From the NCBI GenBank assembly GCA_000564995.1, contig JDFH01000012.1, forward strand, positions 1 to 64,000: 64,000 nucleotides of DNA, written 5' to 3'. The notes under the pieces are model-generated. The model saw only the letters and a list, made by a program, of their open reading frames with translations. It searched no databases and had not been told where the DNA came from. Source of the DNA: Atopobium sp. ICM42b. GTDB taxonomy: Bacteria; Actinomycetota; Coriobacteriia; Coriobacteriales; Atopobiaceae. The position numbers and the translations under genes are program-made. This document shows positions 26,699 to 35,492 of the stretch, piece by piece. Within the stretch, counting starts at the first letter, position 1; every line of letters begins with the position of its first letter.

Positions 26699-27256
26699 CT
26701 ACTTTGAAAGAACATGCGAAGGAGTTGCACCACGCTGGCCCTGATAATGGCTACCAAGATCCTCGCAGCCATAAGGACGCTCAACAGGAGAACTCATGCG
26801 CTCAAAGGAAAGCTGACCAATCCTCATGCCAGGATGCAAAATGATTGGAAGGTTAGCAACGTTAGAAAGCTCCAGTGTGAGCTCTCCGTCCCAACCTGGA
26901 TCAACATAGCCTGCAGTTGAGTGAATCATAAGGCCCAGGCGTCCCAGGGTGGACTTTCCTTCAAGCTTGCCAAGAATATCGTCAGGAATAGCAATGCGCT
27001 CAAGCGTAGTGCCAAGCGCAAACTGACCAGGATGAAGGACAAAAACCTCTCCCTCAGGAACATCAATTGACTCAGTAAGACCCTCCTGAGCTACAAGTGG
27101 ATCAATTGAGGTATGCGTAGAATTGCGGAAGATTCTAAAGTTTGAGCCAAGACATACGTCAACCGATGCAGGCTGCACGTTTTTCTCGCATAAAGGCTCA
27201 ATAACGATACGACCAGCTGCAATCTCTGCTTTAATGTCGCGATCAGAAAGAACCAC
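26699..27256 (-). CDS. dcd: dCTP deaminase
   Basis: Deaminates dCTP to dUTP for thymidylate synthesis; some members also hydrolyse dUTP directly. The trimeric fold is shown by LSDRDIKAEI, QPASVDVCLGSNFRIF, EGKSTLGRLGL, the catalytic HSTAGYVDPGWDG and a C-terminal YQGQRGATPS. I chose the GTG giving MVLSDRD (185 aa) because AAAGGTGG lies 5 nt upstream and family members begin this way; an ATG 27 bp earlier is the alternative. lgt starts 22 bp past its stop and may be cotranscribed. Confidence 0.95.
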   Translation of the reverse strand: MVLSDRDIKAEIAAGRIVIEPLCEKNVQPASVDVCLGSNFRIFRNSTHTSIDPLVAQEGLTESIDVPEGEVFVLHPGQFALGTTLERIAIPDDILGKLEGKSTLGRLGLMIHSTAGYVDPGWDGELTLELSNVANLPIILHPGMRIGQLSFERMSSPVERPYGCEDLGSHYQGQRGATPSHVLSK

Positions 27257-27321
27257 AACGTCCACCTTTCTTACGTCATACAAATGTATGGTCAGAAAAC
27301 CTAGTTATCCGTTTATATAAA

Positions 27322-27359
27322 ATATCACGCCCTACACAATAATGTGCGGGACGTGATAT
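27322..27359 (-). terminator. nifU-like gene terminator
   Basis: ATATCACG and CGTGATAT arms, extended inward with bulges (ACACA/TGTG), are followed on the minus strand by TTTTATATAAA. It lies between the NifU-like gene and dcd. Confidence 0.65.
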
Positions 27360-27487
27360 ATAAAATTTGTAAATACGCAGGTCAGTTATGGTTCTTCATA
27401 ACTTCTCTGCATAAAAAACACGTTTATGCGTATGAAACTAACAACCGATAAGCGCCAAACGTTCACTTTTTAGTGCTGAGCGGCAAC

Positions 27488-27724
27488 TTACAGCATTGCA
27501 GGTTGAACGCGCTTAACGCCAGGAACATGCTCAATCAGGATGCGCTCAATACCCTCAGACATATCGTATGCAGACATAGGGCAACCAGCACAAGAGCCGA
27601 CCATCTCAAGGGTAACAGTACCGTCATCGCTTACATCGATAAGCTCAACGTCGCCGCCGTCGGTCTGAAGGCTCTGGCGAATAACATCAAGGGTTGCATT
27701 CAAAAGGTCACGATTAATGGCCAT
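27488..27724 (-). CDS. NifU C-terminal domain protein (Fe-S scaffold)
   Basis: A 78-aa stand-alone NifU-type domain with the paired cysteines in GSCAGCPMS, which in the family hold a transient [4Fe-4S] cluster for delivery to apoproteins. TDGGDVELIDV is the conserved N-terminal strand. AGGAG lies 6 nt before the ATG. It is a single gene between dcd and the U32 gene. The size and motif match Nfu/SufT-associated small proteins of Gram-positives; the partner proteins are not in this window. Confidence 0.93.
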   Translation of the reverse strand: MAINRDLLNATLDVIRQSLQTDGGDVELIDVSDDGTVTLEMVGSCAGCPMSAYDMSEGIERILIEHVPGVKRVQPAML

Positions 27725-27813
27725 GTTTGCTCCTACTCAAACTCTTCAAGCGCGGATGCGCCCATAACTTACAACATGGGTATCCTACCCAAAATTCCAA
27801 ACTTATTTCTGCA

Positions 27814-30444
27814 CTATCCAATTGGCGAGAAAAGATGTCCAACTGAAGCATCTTTCAGACGTGCAGGCAATGATGCACCCGACGCTATTGCCGCAATCGC
27901 CGCAACTACGCGAGAGGTAGCCTCCTGTGTCTGCTCCGTGCTCAGAAGCGTTGCGTCTACCATAAAGCGCTTCACGCCGGCAGAGAGCATCTCGGCAATC
28001 TCGGGCACGCCATCAAAGAGCTTAGGGCTCCAAATCTTAGAGCGACCGTGCCTATCAGTCCTGACCGGCATGTAATCGTTGTCAATGCCTCTGAGCGTGT
28101 GCTCCTCAAGACGAAGTTTGCAGGCATCACAATCGTGGATGCACTTGCCCGTAGACATCAAAATACAGTGCTCAGTAGTCATGGTACGAATACGGCCACT
28201 GACCATATAACCCACAGAAATCGAGGCATTTCTCGCCAGGTGGCAAATCTCTTGGAGAGTCAGCTCGGAGTTGAGCCAAACGCCTTCTGCCCCCATGTCA
28301 GCCAGCGCCTGCAGGGAGTAGTCATTATGGACCGGAATGCACTCGCGCACCTCTGGAGTAGCTCCGCGCTCAACAGCCAGCGCCAGCTCGGAGATGTTGC
28401 CCACGACAACCGTCCTACCTGCAGCAACGTACGGGTCCAGGCGATTGTGGTCAATCTCGCGACATACCTCATCAAGCCATGGCGACACCTTGGCGAGAAG
28501 ATCCTCTGGCCACGAAGTCTCTGCGAGGGCATCGGCTGTTGCGTACAGACGATCTGCTCCTGCCTTGAGCGCAACGCGTGCCTGCTCGGGAGTCTCAACC
28601 AGAACACATACCTCTGCCTGCGACGCATTTGTTTTTGCAGCAGCCTCATCAAAGGCAAAAAGCTTCTCTTTGTCCTGGGCTTCTCGCTCCTTTTGATAGG
28701 CAAGACGGGAAAGCGGAGCAATCTTCTGCTCGCGGTCCTGGTACTCCTCCAGAAGCGCGGCCTCCAGCTGCTCACATGCTGCAGCGCGGACCTTGTGAAC
28801 GGCACTAAAGCTCATACCGCAAGCCTCATCCATCTGGACGTCAAAGCTTACCGCCTCAAATGGGGAGGTTCCCATGCGGCCAACGTGCTCAATAAGCTCG
28901 TCAGAGGTTACCGCTTTAGTGCGGGCCTCCTCCACCACAAAGCCCTCGGCAGACGCGCTTGCAGCACCGTCTGCGGTAGTGAGCGCCACGGTAAAAGGCT
29001 GGCCAATGCGGGCAATAATAGCCACGTCAACGGCACGTTTGCGAGGATACTCTAGCGAAGAAATCTGCTCAGCTGCCACGCGTGCTGCCTCAGAGCGAAT
29101 AATGCGCACCGTGGAGCCAGTCTGCATAACGCGAGAAGTGCGGACGGTGACCGTCTGACCAGGCTCAACGTCAACAGGACAAAGAGCAGTCAGGAACTTG
29201 TCAGGCTCATCCAAGGGCCTAATTTCTAGCAAGTCGTTCTTGCCAATGGGAGCGTGAGCAATAAGGTCAACATCTGCTTGCTTGTAGCGGCGCAGCTTAA
29301 CACGGCCACCATTGAGGCCACTCTTGCGCTCAAGAGCATCTTCAAGTGGACGTCCTCCGGTAACCTCACCAACAATCTCTCCACGGTTGTTGGAGCGCTC
29401 ATAGCTCATCATCTCGTTGCCAGCGGTGCCATGCAGGTACGCATTAGTTAAACCGCGGTTAAACGAGCGTTTAAGCAAGCGGTGGCGGCGAGCCACATCA
29501 GCTTGGTTGTCCACGCCCTTCTCGGCAGCGTCAATTGCCTGACGATACGAAGACACTACCGAGTACACGTACTCGGGAGCCTTCATGCGGCCTTCAATCT
29601 TGAGCGAGCCAACGCCCGCCTCAATCATGTCGGGCACATCATCAATAGTGCAATAATCCTTGGGACAAAGCAGCCTATCAATGCCGCCCATCGAAACAAC
29701 TTCGTGCTTAGAATTGAGCAGCTCATATGGCAGGCGGCACGGCTGAGCACAGGCTCCACGGTTTGCAGAGCGGTCTCCTCGCATAGACGACATGTGGCAG
29801 ATGCCCGAATAGCAGAAGCACAAGGCGCCGTGACCAAAACACTCCAGCTCAACGCCAAGCTTGGAAATGGTAGAAATCTCTTCTTTCGTAAGCTCTCTGG
29901 ACAAGGTAACGCGGCCTACGCCAAGCTTTTTGCAGGCAGCAACACCACGCGTATCGTGGATATTTGCCTGCGTTGAAACGTGACACTCAATCTCTGGCCA
30001 GGTCTTTCTTACCTGAGCCATAAGACCCCAGTCCTGAATGATAAAGGCATCTGCACCAAGAACCCACGCACGGCGAATCAAGCGCAGCACCCGCTGCATC
30101 TCGTCCCACTTAACAACAACGTTCACGGTGACGTATACGCGAGCGCCAGCTAGATGAGCCTGTCTGCACGCACGCGCAAACGACTCGTCGTCAAAGTTGT
30201 CCGCACCGCGGCGGGCGTTGAAGTTGTTGCCCAAGCCGCAGTAAATAGCATCTGCACCACCAGCAAGAGCTGCGGTAAATGGAGCAGGACCTCCCGCTGG
30301 GGCGAGAAGTTCCATCTGGGTTGCACGAGGGAGCGGCGAAGACGAAAGTTCTTTATCAGAAGCTTCCTCTGTCCACTCTGGCTCGTTCATGCGATTAAGC
30401 TCGTGAGCTGTGGATTCTCGCTCACGACGATTACGTTCGTTCAT
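27814..30444 (-). CDS. U32 family peptidase-like protein (876 aa)
   Basis: A long U32/YdcP-type protein. After a charged N-terminus, residues about 43-330 form the U32 domain (ELLAPAGG, GADAIYCGLGNNFNARRGA, HVSTQANIHD, the signature ECFGHGALCFCYSGICHMSS, and NRGACAQPCRLPY). A C-terminal part (about 600-860) repeats the U32-like fold and ends with a cysteine cluster (CIHDCDACK). Although named peptidases, characterised long members act with Fe-S clusters in RNA hydroxylation (RlhA, TrhP). That is a likelier role here than proteolysis. AGGT precedes the ATG. It is the first gene of its strand after rmlC's stop with 26 bp between. Confidence 0.88.
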   Translation of the reverse strand: MNERNRRERESTAHELNRMNEPEWTEEASDKELSSSPLPRATQMELLAPAGGPAPFTAALAGGADAIYCGLGNNFNARRGADNFDDESFARACRQAHLAGARVYVTVNVVVKWDEMQRVLRLIRRAWVLGADAFIIQDWGLMAQVRKTWPEIECHVSTQANIHDTRGVAACKKLGVGRVTLSRELTKEEISTISKLGVELECFGHGALCFCYSGICHMSSMRGDRSANRGACAQPCRLPYELLNSKHEVVSMGGIDRLLCPKDYCTIDDVPDMIEAGVGSLKIEGRMKAPEYVYSVVSSYRQAIDAAEKGVDNQADVARRHRLLKRSFNRGLTNAYLHGTAGNEMMSYERSNNRGEIVGEVTGGRPLEDALERKSGLNGGRVKLRRYKQADVDLIAHAPIGKNDLLEIRPLDEPDKFLTALCPVDVEPGQTVTVRTSRVMQTGSTVRIIRSEAARVAAEQISSLEYPRKRAVDVAIIARIGQPFTVALTTADGAASASAEGFVVEEARTKAVTSDELIEHVGRMGTSPFEAVSFDVQMDEACGMSFSAVHKVRAAACEQLEAALLEEYQDREQKIAPLSRLAYQKEREAQDKEKLFAFDEAAAKTNASQAEVCVLVETPEQARVALKAGADRLYATADALAETSWPEDLLAKVSPWLDEVCREIDHNRLDPYVAAGRTVVVGNISELALAVERGATPEVRECIPVHNDYSLQALADMGAEGVWLNSELTLQEICHLARNASISVGYMVSGRIRTMTTEHCILMSTGKCIHDCDACKLRLEEHTLRGIDNDYMPVRTDRHGRSKIWSPKLFDGVPEIAEMLSAGVKRFMVDATLLSTEQTQEATSRVVAAIAAIASGASLPARLKDASVGHLFSPIG

Positions 30445-30470
30445 ACTACCTAACTTGCCTTCAGCGCTTG

Positions 30471-31076
30471 TTACTTCTTAAGTGAAGAAAGTGCTGGATG
30501 AATCTTGTCTTTATCGGAAAGAATAACCTTTGCAGGATCTAAGGTTTTCTCGCCAAGAAACGCTGGCCACTCAACGCCAAGCTCTGGATCGTTCCACATA
30601 ATGCCGCCCTCATCACCTGGGTGATAGATGTCGTCACACTTGTAGCAGAACTCTGCAGTCTCGGAGAGTACCAAGAAACCGTGGGCAAAGCCGCGAGGAA
30701 CAAAGAACTGTCTGCGATTCTCCGCGGACAAAACAACGCCTTCCCACTGACCCCAGGTTGGACTTCCCTCTCGCAGGTCAACCGCAACGTCAAAAACAGT
30801 GCCGGAGATTACGCGCACAAGCTTTGCCTGCGGATGCTCAATCTGGAAATGAAGACCGCGGAGCACACCTTGAACGGATGAGGACTGATTGTCCTGCACA
30901 AATGAAGCCTCAATGCCGCCGGCAACAAAGTTTTCTTCACGGTAGGTCTCCATAAAGCCACCACGAGCATCACCGTACAGCTTTACGTCCACAACCTTTA
31001 CACCTTCAATCGAGGTGTCATAAAACGTAAAATTGCCCGATTGAGTAGGGTTTTTAAGCTCTTTTGGAAACTCCAT
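30471..31076 (-). CDS. rmlC: dTDP-4-dehydrorhamnose 3,5-epimerase
   Basis: Third enzyme of dTDP-L-rhamnose synthesis: epimerises C3 and C5 of dTDP-4-keto-6-deoxyglucose. Cupin-fold hallmarks are ETYREENF, SFVQDNQSSSVQGVLRGLHFQ with the catalytic histidine, VFDVAVDLREGSPTWG, and FVPRGFAHGF. I chose the ATG giving MEFPKEL (201 aa), with AAAGG 8 nt upstream; a GTG 9 bp earlier is possible. It is separate from rmlA, rmlD and rmlB (41.5-44.4 kb) by a block of glycan genes, so the pathway is split over two operons. Confidence 0.95.
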   Translation of the reverse strand: MEFPKELKNPTQSGNFTFYDTSIEGVKVVDVKLYGDARGGFMETYREENFVAGGIEASFVQDNQSSSVQGVLRGLHFQIEHPQAKLVRVISGTVFDVAVDLREGSPTWGQWEGVVLSAENRRQFFVPRGFAHGFLVLSETAEFCYKCDDIYHPGDEGGIMWNDPELGVEWPAFLGEKTLDPAKVILSDKDKIHPALSSLKK

Positions 31077-31192
31077 AGCGTTCACCTTTCAATTTCTTTA
31101 GGTAATCTACTATATACGAGTCAAGATTAATACATCTTTTGAGCTATGATATTCATGCAGTTAACGTGTAATTTGCAATTCAAAGGATGCTT

Positions 31193-31873
31193 GTGAGAAT
31201 TCTTGCAGTCGTTCCCGCTTACAACGAAGAAGCCTGCATTGCTTCAACTATTACAGAGTTGTGTCAGGTAGCTCCTCAAGTTGATTACATCGTAATCAAC
31301 GACGGCTCCGCTGACCGCACACTGGATATCTGTAAAGAGCGTGGATTTAACTACCTCAATTTACCTGTTAACGGAGGCCTTTCTGCAGGCTTTAGGGCTG
31401 GTATGCGCTACGCCAAAGAACATGGTTATGCCGCTGTGGTGCAGTTTGACTCCGATGGTCAGCATAGACCTGAGTACATCGCTCCTATGGCCCAGGCAAT
31501 GGTAAACGAGGGAGCAAACATTGTTATTGCTTCTCGTTTTGTTACCAAGGCTCGCGGAAACTCTCCTCGAGAGATTGGCTCCAAGCTGATTTCTTGGCTT
31601 ATCAAGACAAGCACTGGTCAAACCATTACTGACCCTACCTCAGGCATGCGTATGTACGATCGTGGTCTTATTGAAACGTATGCGCGCTCCTTTGACTTCT
31701 CCCCCGAGCCAGACACTATCTCGCTGCTAATGCGTCGAGGAGCTAAGGTTGTCGAGATTGAAACTGAGATGCGTGAGCGTCAAGGTGGTGAGTCCTACTT
31801 GAGCTTCTATAACTCAATTATGTATATGGCTCGCACGTGTCTCTCGCTTTTGCTCTTCCAGTGGTTTAGATAA
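31193..31873 (+). CDS. Family 2 glycosyltransferase (dolichyl-phosphate-sugar synthase-like)
   Basis: A 226-aa GT-A enzyme with VVPAYNEE at the start, the nucleotide-binding IVINDGSADRT, QFDSDGQHRPE with the DxD motif, and TDPTSGMRMYDR. Such short GT2 proteins transfer a sugar from a nucleotide to undecaprenyl phosphate or a lipid-linked chain. The start is GTG with AAAGGA 6 nt upstream; an ATG two codons earlier would sit on the ribosome site. The DUF2304 membrane protein starts 9 bp later. This pair recurs in surface glycan loci, where DUF2304 is thought to anchor or assist the transferase. Confidence 0.9.
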   Translation: MRILAVVPAYNEEACIASTITELCQVAPQVDYIVINDGSADRTLDICKERGFNYLNLPVNGGLSAGFRAGMRYAKEHGYAAVVQFDSDGQHRPEYIAPMAQAMVNEGANIVIASRFVTKARGNSPREIGSKLISWLIKTSTGQTITDPTSGMRMYDRGLIETYARSFDFSPEPDTISLLMRRGAKVVEIETEMRERQGGESYLSFYNSIMYMARTCLSLLLFQWFR

Positions 31874-31882
31874 GGTGACACC

Positions 31883-32269
31883 ATGACTTTAGTTCTGAGA
31901 ATTCTGCTGCTTATTGGCGCCCTATTTGCCATGGGCATTGTCATCAATAGCGTCCGCAAATCAAAGATTCGCATCTCCGACTCAGTCTATTGGGTTGTTT
32001 CTGCAGGAATCCTCGTTTTGTTTGCGCTTATCCCTCAGCTTGCCTATTTCTTCTCGGGCCTGTTTGGTTTTATGAGTCCCGCAAACTTTGTCCTGATGCT
32101 GGTTATTGTGCTGATGCTTATTAGGATTTTCCATCAGTCTTGTGCAATTTCTAAGCTCACTTATAAGGTTGAGCAGCTTTCAGCTGAGCTTGCTCTGCGT
32201 GACAAAGACGCACGTGACGAGAAAAACCTTGATTTTGTAACTGATCTTAACCAGCGAACCCGCGTGTAA
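31883..32269 (+). CDS. DUF2304 membrane protein
   Basis: A 128-aa protein with three hydrophobic helices (about 4-24, 37-57, 68-87) and a charged, probably coiled-coil C-terminus (LTYKVEQLSAELALRDKDARDEK), the standard DUF2304 layout. It is the typical partner of GT2 enzymes such as the preceding gene. AAGGTG lies upstream of the ATG. A bidirectional terminator follows. Its function is unproven in the family. Confidence 0.88.
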   Translation: MTLVLRILLLIGALFAMGIVINSVRKSKIRISDSVYWVVSAGILVLFALIPQLAYFFSGLFGFMSPANFVLMLVIVLMLIRIFHQSCAISKLTYKVEQLSAELALRDKDARDEKNLDFVTDLNQRTRV

Positions 32270-32318
32270 AAGGCATGCTAGCCCTTTAACGATGCGCTCA
32301 CCCACATGCAATATACGT

Positions 32319-32347
32319 AAAAAGTCCGCTTACGCAGCGGACTTTTT
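32319..32347. terminator. Bidirectional terminator between DUF2304 and flippase genes
   Basis: AAAAAGTCCGCT and AGCGGACTTTTT form a 12-bp stem with T runs on both strands. It serves both convergent transcripts, and its right arm overlaps the last codons of the minus-strand flippase gene. Confidence 0.92.
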
Positions 32348-33580
32348 CTTTTGGTCTTTAAATCCCAAGAAGCAGAAGATTCCAAATACCAGAGCAAGAA
32401 TTGCAAGCGAGATATCATAGAGCACACATGCTCCCATAATGCCAAAGTTGCCTACAAACCATCCTCCTGTAAGCGCGGCAAAACCTGCACCTGCAGCGTA
32501 GCTCACAAACACGGCAACCTGCTTACGCATGGTTACTACGGCGTAGTACAAAATGACCGTGAGCGCATTGAGCAGGCCTCCAAAAAGCAACATCAAAAGC
32601 TCCAGCTTATACGGTTCAAAATCAAGACCATAGAGAAGTCCAAGAACTGGAGCGCCTAGTGGCCAAGCCAGCGCCATAGAAAGTGCTGTTGCCAGGGCAA
32701 CTACCGCAAAGCCTTTAAGAATCAATCCAACAAACTGCTTATCTTGCTGGTTATTCCAATACTCAGCCATCTGCGTTAGTAGCGGCTTAAAGACAAAGTT
32801 ACTTAAAAGATTGATAACCATAGCGGGCATAGCAAGAGCGGTAAAGAAGGTAAGAAGTTCCTGATTACTCAGACCGCCCAACGCATAGCGAGGAGCACCA
32901 ACAACGTACGTCAGCAAGAATGAGCCGGCAAACAAAGGAGCAGTAGTAACCAGCAGCTTTGTAATTTGCGTAAAGTCAAACGTAGGCTTAAGGGATGTCA
33001 TCTTCTTAGTGGGAGGAACAACAAGTGCAACCATAACCACCAACGAAGCAACAAAAGAAAGAGCTGCACCAACAAGCAGGTTCTTTGTAAGAAGTACACC
33101 TACTGCAAAGCCAACAACCGTTGCAAGAACACGATAAAAGAATGCTCTACCAGCAATATCTAAGCGACCATGTTGTTGGAACATGCCATGGAAAACATCT
33201 TCTACAACGTCAAATAAACGAAGCGATGCAATAAGGGCATACAGCACTCCCTCGTAGCTCAATCCCTGGGACTGCAGGGTAAAGATGATGATTCCCGCAA
33301 CCATCAAACCAGTTGTGATGATTCGTGCCGCAAGATACACACCAAACGAGAACACTTCTTCTGTATCGGTAACCTGATACGTCCTAATTTCAAAGTGACC
33401 AATAACCATAAGCTGCTGAGCCACAGCATACGCAAGCGAGAAAACACCACCGGCAGCAGCTCCCATGGTACGTGTGACCACCATCAACATAAGCACTGTT
33501 GAGGCAGCGTTCATTAAAGAACCAAGCGTATTCCAGAAGTAGTTTTTCTTAAGCTGTTCCGCAGAAGTATCAATAGTCAT
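32330..33580 (-). CDS. Polysaccharide flippase (Wzx-like, 416 aa)
   Basis: About 12 membrane helices in the MVF/Wzx fold: WNTLGSLMNAASTVLMLMVVTRTMG at the start, EIRTYQVTD after helix two, and a basic C-terminus (KDQKKKSAA). It should move an undecaprenyl-linked repeat unit of the surface glycan outward. It is paralogous to the 477-aa protein at 6854-8287, which has an extra cytoplasmic N-terminus. It lies 2 bp after the licD gene on the same strand, so the two are probably cotranscribed. The exact substrate is unknown. Confidence 0.88.
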   Translation of the reverse strand: MTIDTSAEQLKKNYFWNTLGSLMNAASTVLMLMVVTRTMGAAAGGVFSLAYAVAQQLMVIGHFEIRTYQVTDTEEVFSFGVYLAARIITTGLMVAGIIIFTLQSQGLSYEGVLYALIASLRLFDVVEDVFHGMFQQHGRLDIAGRAFFYRVLATVVGFAVGVLLTKNLLVGAALSFVASLVVMVALVVPPTKKMTSLKPTFDFTQITKLLVTTAPLFAGSFLLTYVVGAPRYALGGLSNQELLTFFTALAMPAMVINLLSNFVFKPLLTQMAEYWNNQQDKQFVGLILKGFAVVALATALSMALAWPLGAPVLGLLYGLDFEPYKLELLMLLFGGLLNALTVILYYAVVTMRKQVAVFVSYAAGAGFAALTGGWFVGNFGIMGACVLYDISLAILALVFGIFCFLGFKDQKKKSAA

Positions 33581-33582
33581 AG

Positions 33583-34518
33583 TTAGCTTTTCTGACCAAA
33601 GTCTTCAAATGCCTGACGGCTTCCTTTGGTAACGTCTACCTCTTTCCACTTACCAAGATCAAGCGCACCAGGATGATGGTTTTTACGATCCTTCTCTGGA
33701 GGAAGCTGCATGTAATCCCCGTATCCCCTGGTTAAAAGCTTGTCATATTCCTTTGGAAGCGTAGTAGTAATGTCCTCAAAAGGAACGCGAACCATTGGAA
33801 ATACATCCTCTTTGTCCATTGACCAGTTCTCTGGATCAGGTTCAACAAAGCTTGCGTAATGAGTGGTTTTCTCACCCTCTGCAGCACGTGCTGCCTGATC
33901 CCATTTACATTGAATGTACGCAGATGAAACCCTAAAAAGCTTCAAAGCGTGATGAATGACAAAACATCCCGCAAGAGCAACTTTTTTCTTCCAGCCAACT
34001 AAAGGCACACGAGGTGTTGGAGTAACCAGCAGGAAGTTCAAGCGTCCCCAGAACCATGTTTGACGCTTAATCTTAGCCAGCTTCTTTGGATCCGCCGGAA
34101 TTTTATCAAAGGGGAAAATTCCAATTGAGATAGCGTACGTAAAAGGGCAGGTCATAAACTCGTCAGGGACGCAAACTGTTCCCTTTAAAGAGAGGTTTGT
34201 ATTAACTGCCGGGAAAAAATTGTCTTTTCTTCCGTTTTGAATGCAAAAATCTGGACGAAGAAGCGCTGGTGCCTTCTCCAAAAAGATTTCATAGTCCTCG
34301 CGGAACATCGAGATATCTACATCATCATCCCAAGGAATAAAGCCTTTGTGCCTCACAGCGCCAATAGCAGTTCCGCCGTACGCCTGATACGAAATACCAA
34401 GCTCCGTGCAGACGCGGTCAAGCTCATCCATCAAAAGCGTAGAAAGAATCTGAATCTTTCTTAGCTCATCAGGGTTCTCGTATGTCTTATATCCGTCAGA
34501 CTCCACAAAGGCTCCCAT
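33583..34518 (-). CDS. LicD family phosphotransferase (311 aa)
   Basis: LicD enzymes move phosphocholine (or related diesters) from a CDP donor to a glycan. The core is [24 protein letters not shown] with the DDDVD metal site at about residues 60-64, then SLKGTV and the C-terminal [18 protein letters not shown]. The second LicD in the window (40674-41519) shares [22 protein letters not shown] and YGDYMQMPPVEKRKNHYP, so they are paralogues with perhaps different acceptor sugars. The ribosome site is weak, so the start is less sure. It precedes the flippase gene. Confidence 0.9.
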   Translation of the reverse strand: [311 protein letters not shown]

Positions 34519-34581
34519 TCGCCATCGTCCGATAACATTCTTATAATACTAGACATCGGAGCTAATCGATTGGATGTAGCA

Positions 34582-35373
34582 ATGTATACACCTCAGGATC
34601 ACACGTTTGCTGTCTGCGCTTATGGCGAGAGTCCCTATCTAGAAGAATGTATTCTCTCGCTCAAGGAGCAGACACTATCTACGAATATTCTTTTGGCTAC
34701 TTCAACACCAAATGAACTGATTCAGTCTCTTTGCGAGAAGTATGACATTCAGATGTACGTCAATCCTGGACCGGGAGGTATTGCCGGCGACTGGAACTTT
34801 GCCGTCAGCGTTTGCACAACTCCTTTGGTAACCATTGCGCACCAGGATGACCTCTATAAGCCTTCCTATGCAGAGCATATGCTTGACCGCGTCAACAGTT
34901 CTTCTCGCCCGCTGATTTATTTCACTAATTACGGCGAGTTGCGTGACGGCGAGGAGGTTCTTGAGAATCGTCTACTTAAGGTAAAGCGTCGTCTCTTATA
35001 CTCGCTCTCAAAGCCAGAAAATGCAGGCAAGTCATGGGCCAAGCGCCGTTCGCTTGAACTAGGTTGTGCCATTTGCTGCCCAAGCACCACACTGGTCCTT
35101 CCCAATATTGACGTCCCTGTTTTCAAAGCTGGATTTGGCTCCAATTTAGACTGGGAAGCATGGGAAACAATTAGTAAGCGTGAGGGTGATTTCTTGTACG
35201 ACACCCGCGTGCTGATGCTTCACCGCATTCATGAAGACTCTGAAACTAGCCACCTTATTCACGATAACCGTCGTGAAAAAGAAGACCTTGAGATGCTCAA
35301 GAAGTTTTGGCCAGCTCCTGTGGCTAAGCTTATCAACCTGGCTTATAAGAATGGCCAAAAAAGTAACGGCTAG
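34582..35373 (+). CDS. Family 2 glycosyltransferase
   Basis: A 263-aa GT-A protein. FAVCAYGESPYLEECILSLKEQ opens the fold, followed by NPGPGGIAGDWNFAVS and VTIAHQDDLYKP with a DD metal site. A W-x-x-W-x segment (LDWEAWETISKREG) near 195 is likely the acceptor base region. The family transfers a sugar to a growing glycan on the inner membrane face. The start is ambiguous: an in-frame ATG 12 bp earlier exists and neither has a strong ribosome site. Its stop is adjacent to the frame of the sulfatase-fold gene. Confidence 0.85.
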   Translation: MYTPQDHTFAVCAYGESPYLEECILSLKEQTLSTNILLATSTPNELIQSLCEKYDIQMYVNPGPGGIAGDWNFAVSVCTTPLVTIAHQDDLYKPSYAEHMLDRVNSSSRPLIYFTNYGELRDGEEVLENRLLKVKRRLLYSLSKPENAGKSWAKRRSLELGCAICCPSTTLVLPNIDVPVFKAGFGSNLDWEAWETISKREGDFLYDTRVLMLHRIHEDSETSHLIHDNRREKEDLEMLKKFWPAPVAKLINLAYKNGQKSNG

Positions 35374-35492
35374 TGATGATAGAGTATGTCAACAACTTAT
35401 ACACATTATCGCAATCTAGTTACGAGCTTTTGCGAAAACATAAAATAAGCTTGTTTAAATTTATTCCACTTAAACAAGGGACTTCTTCGACT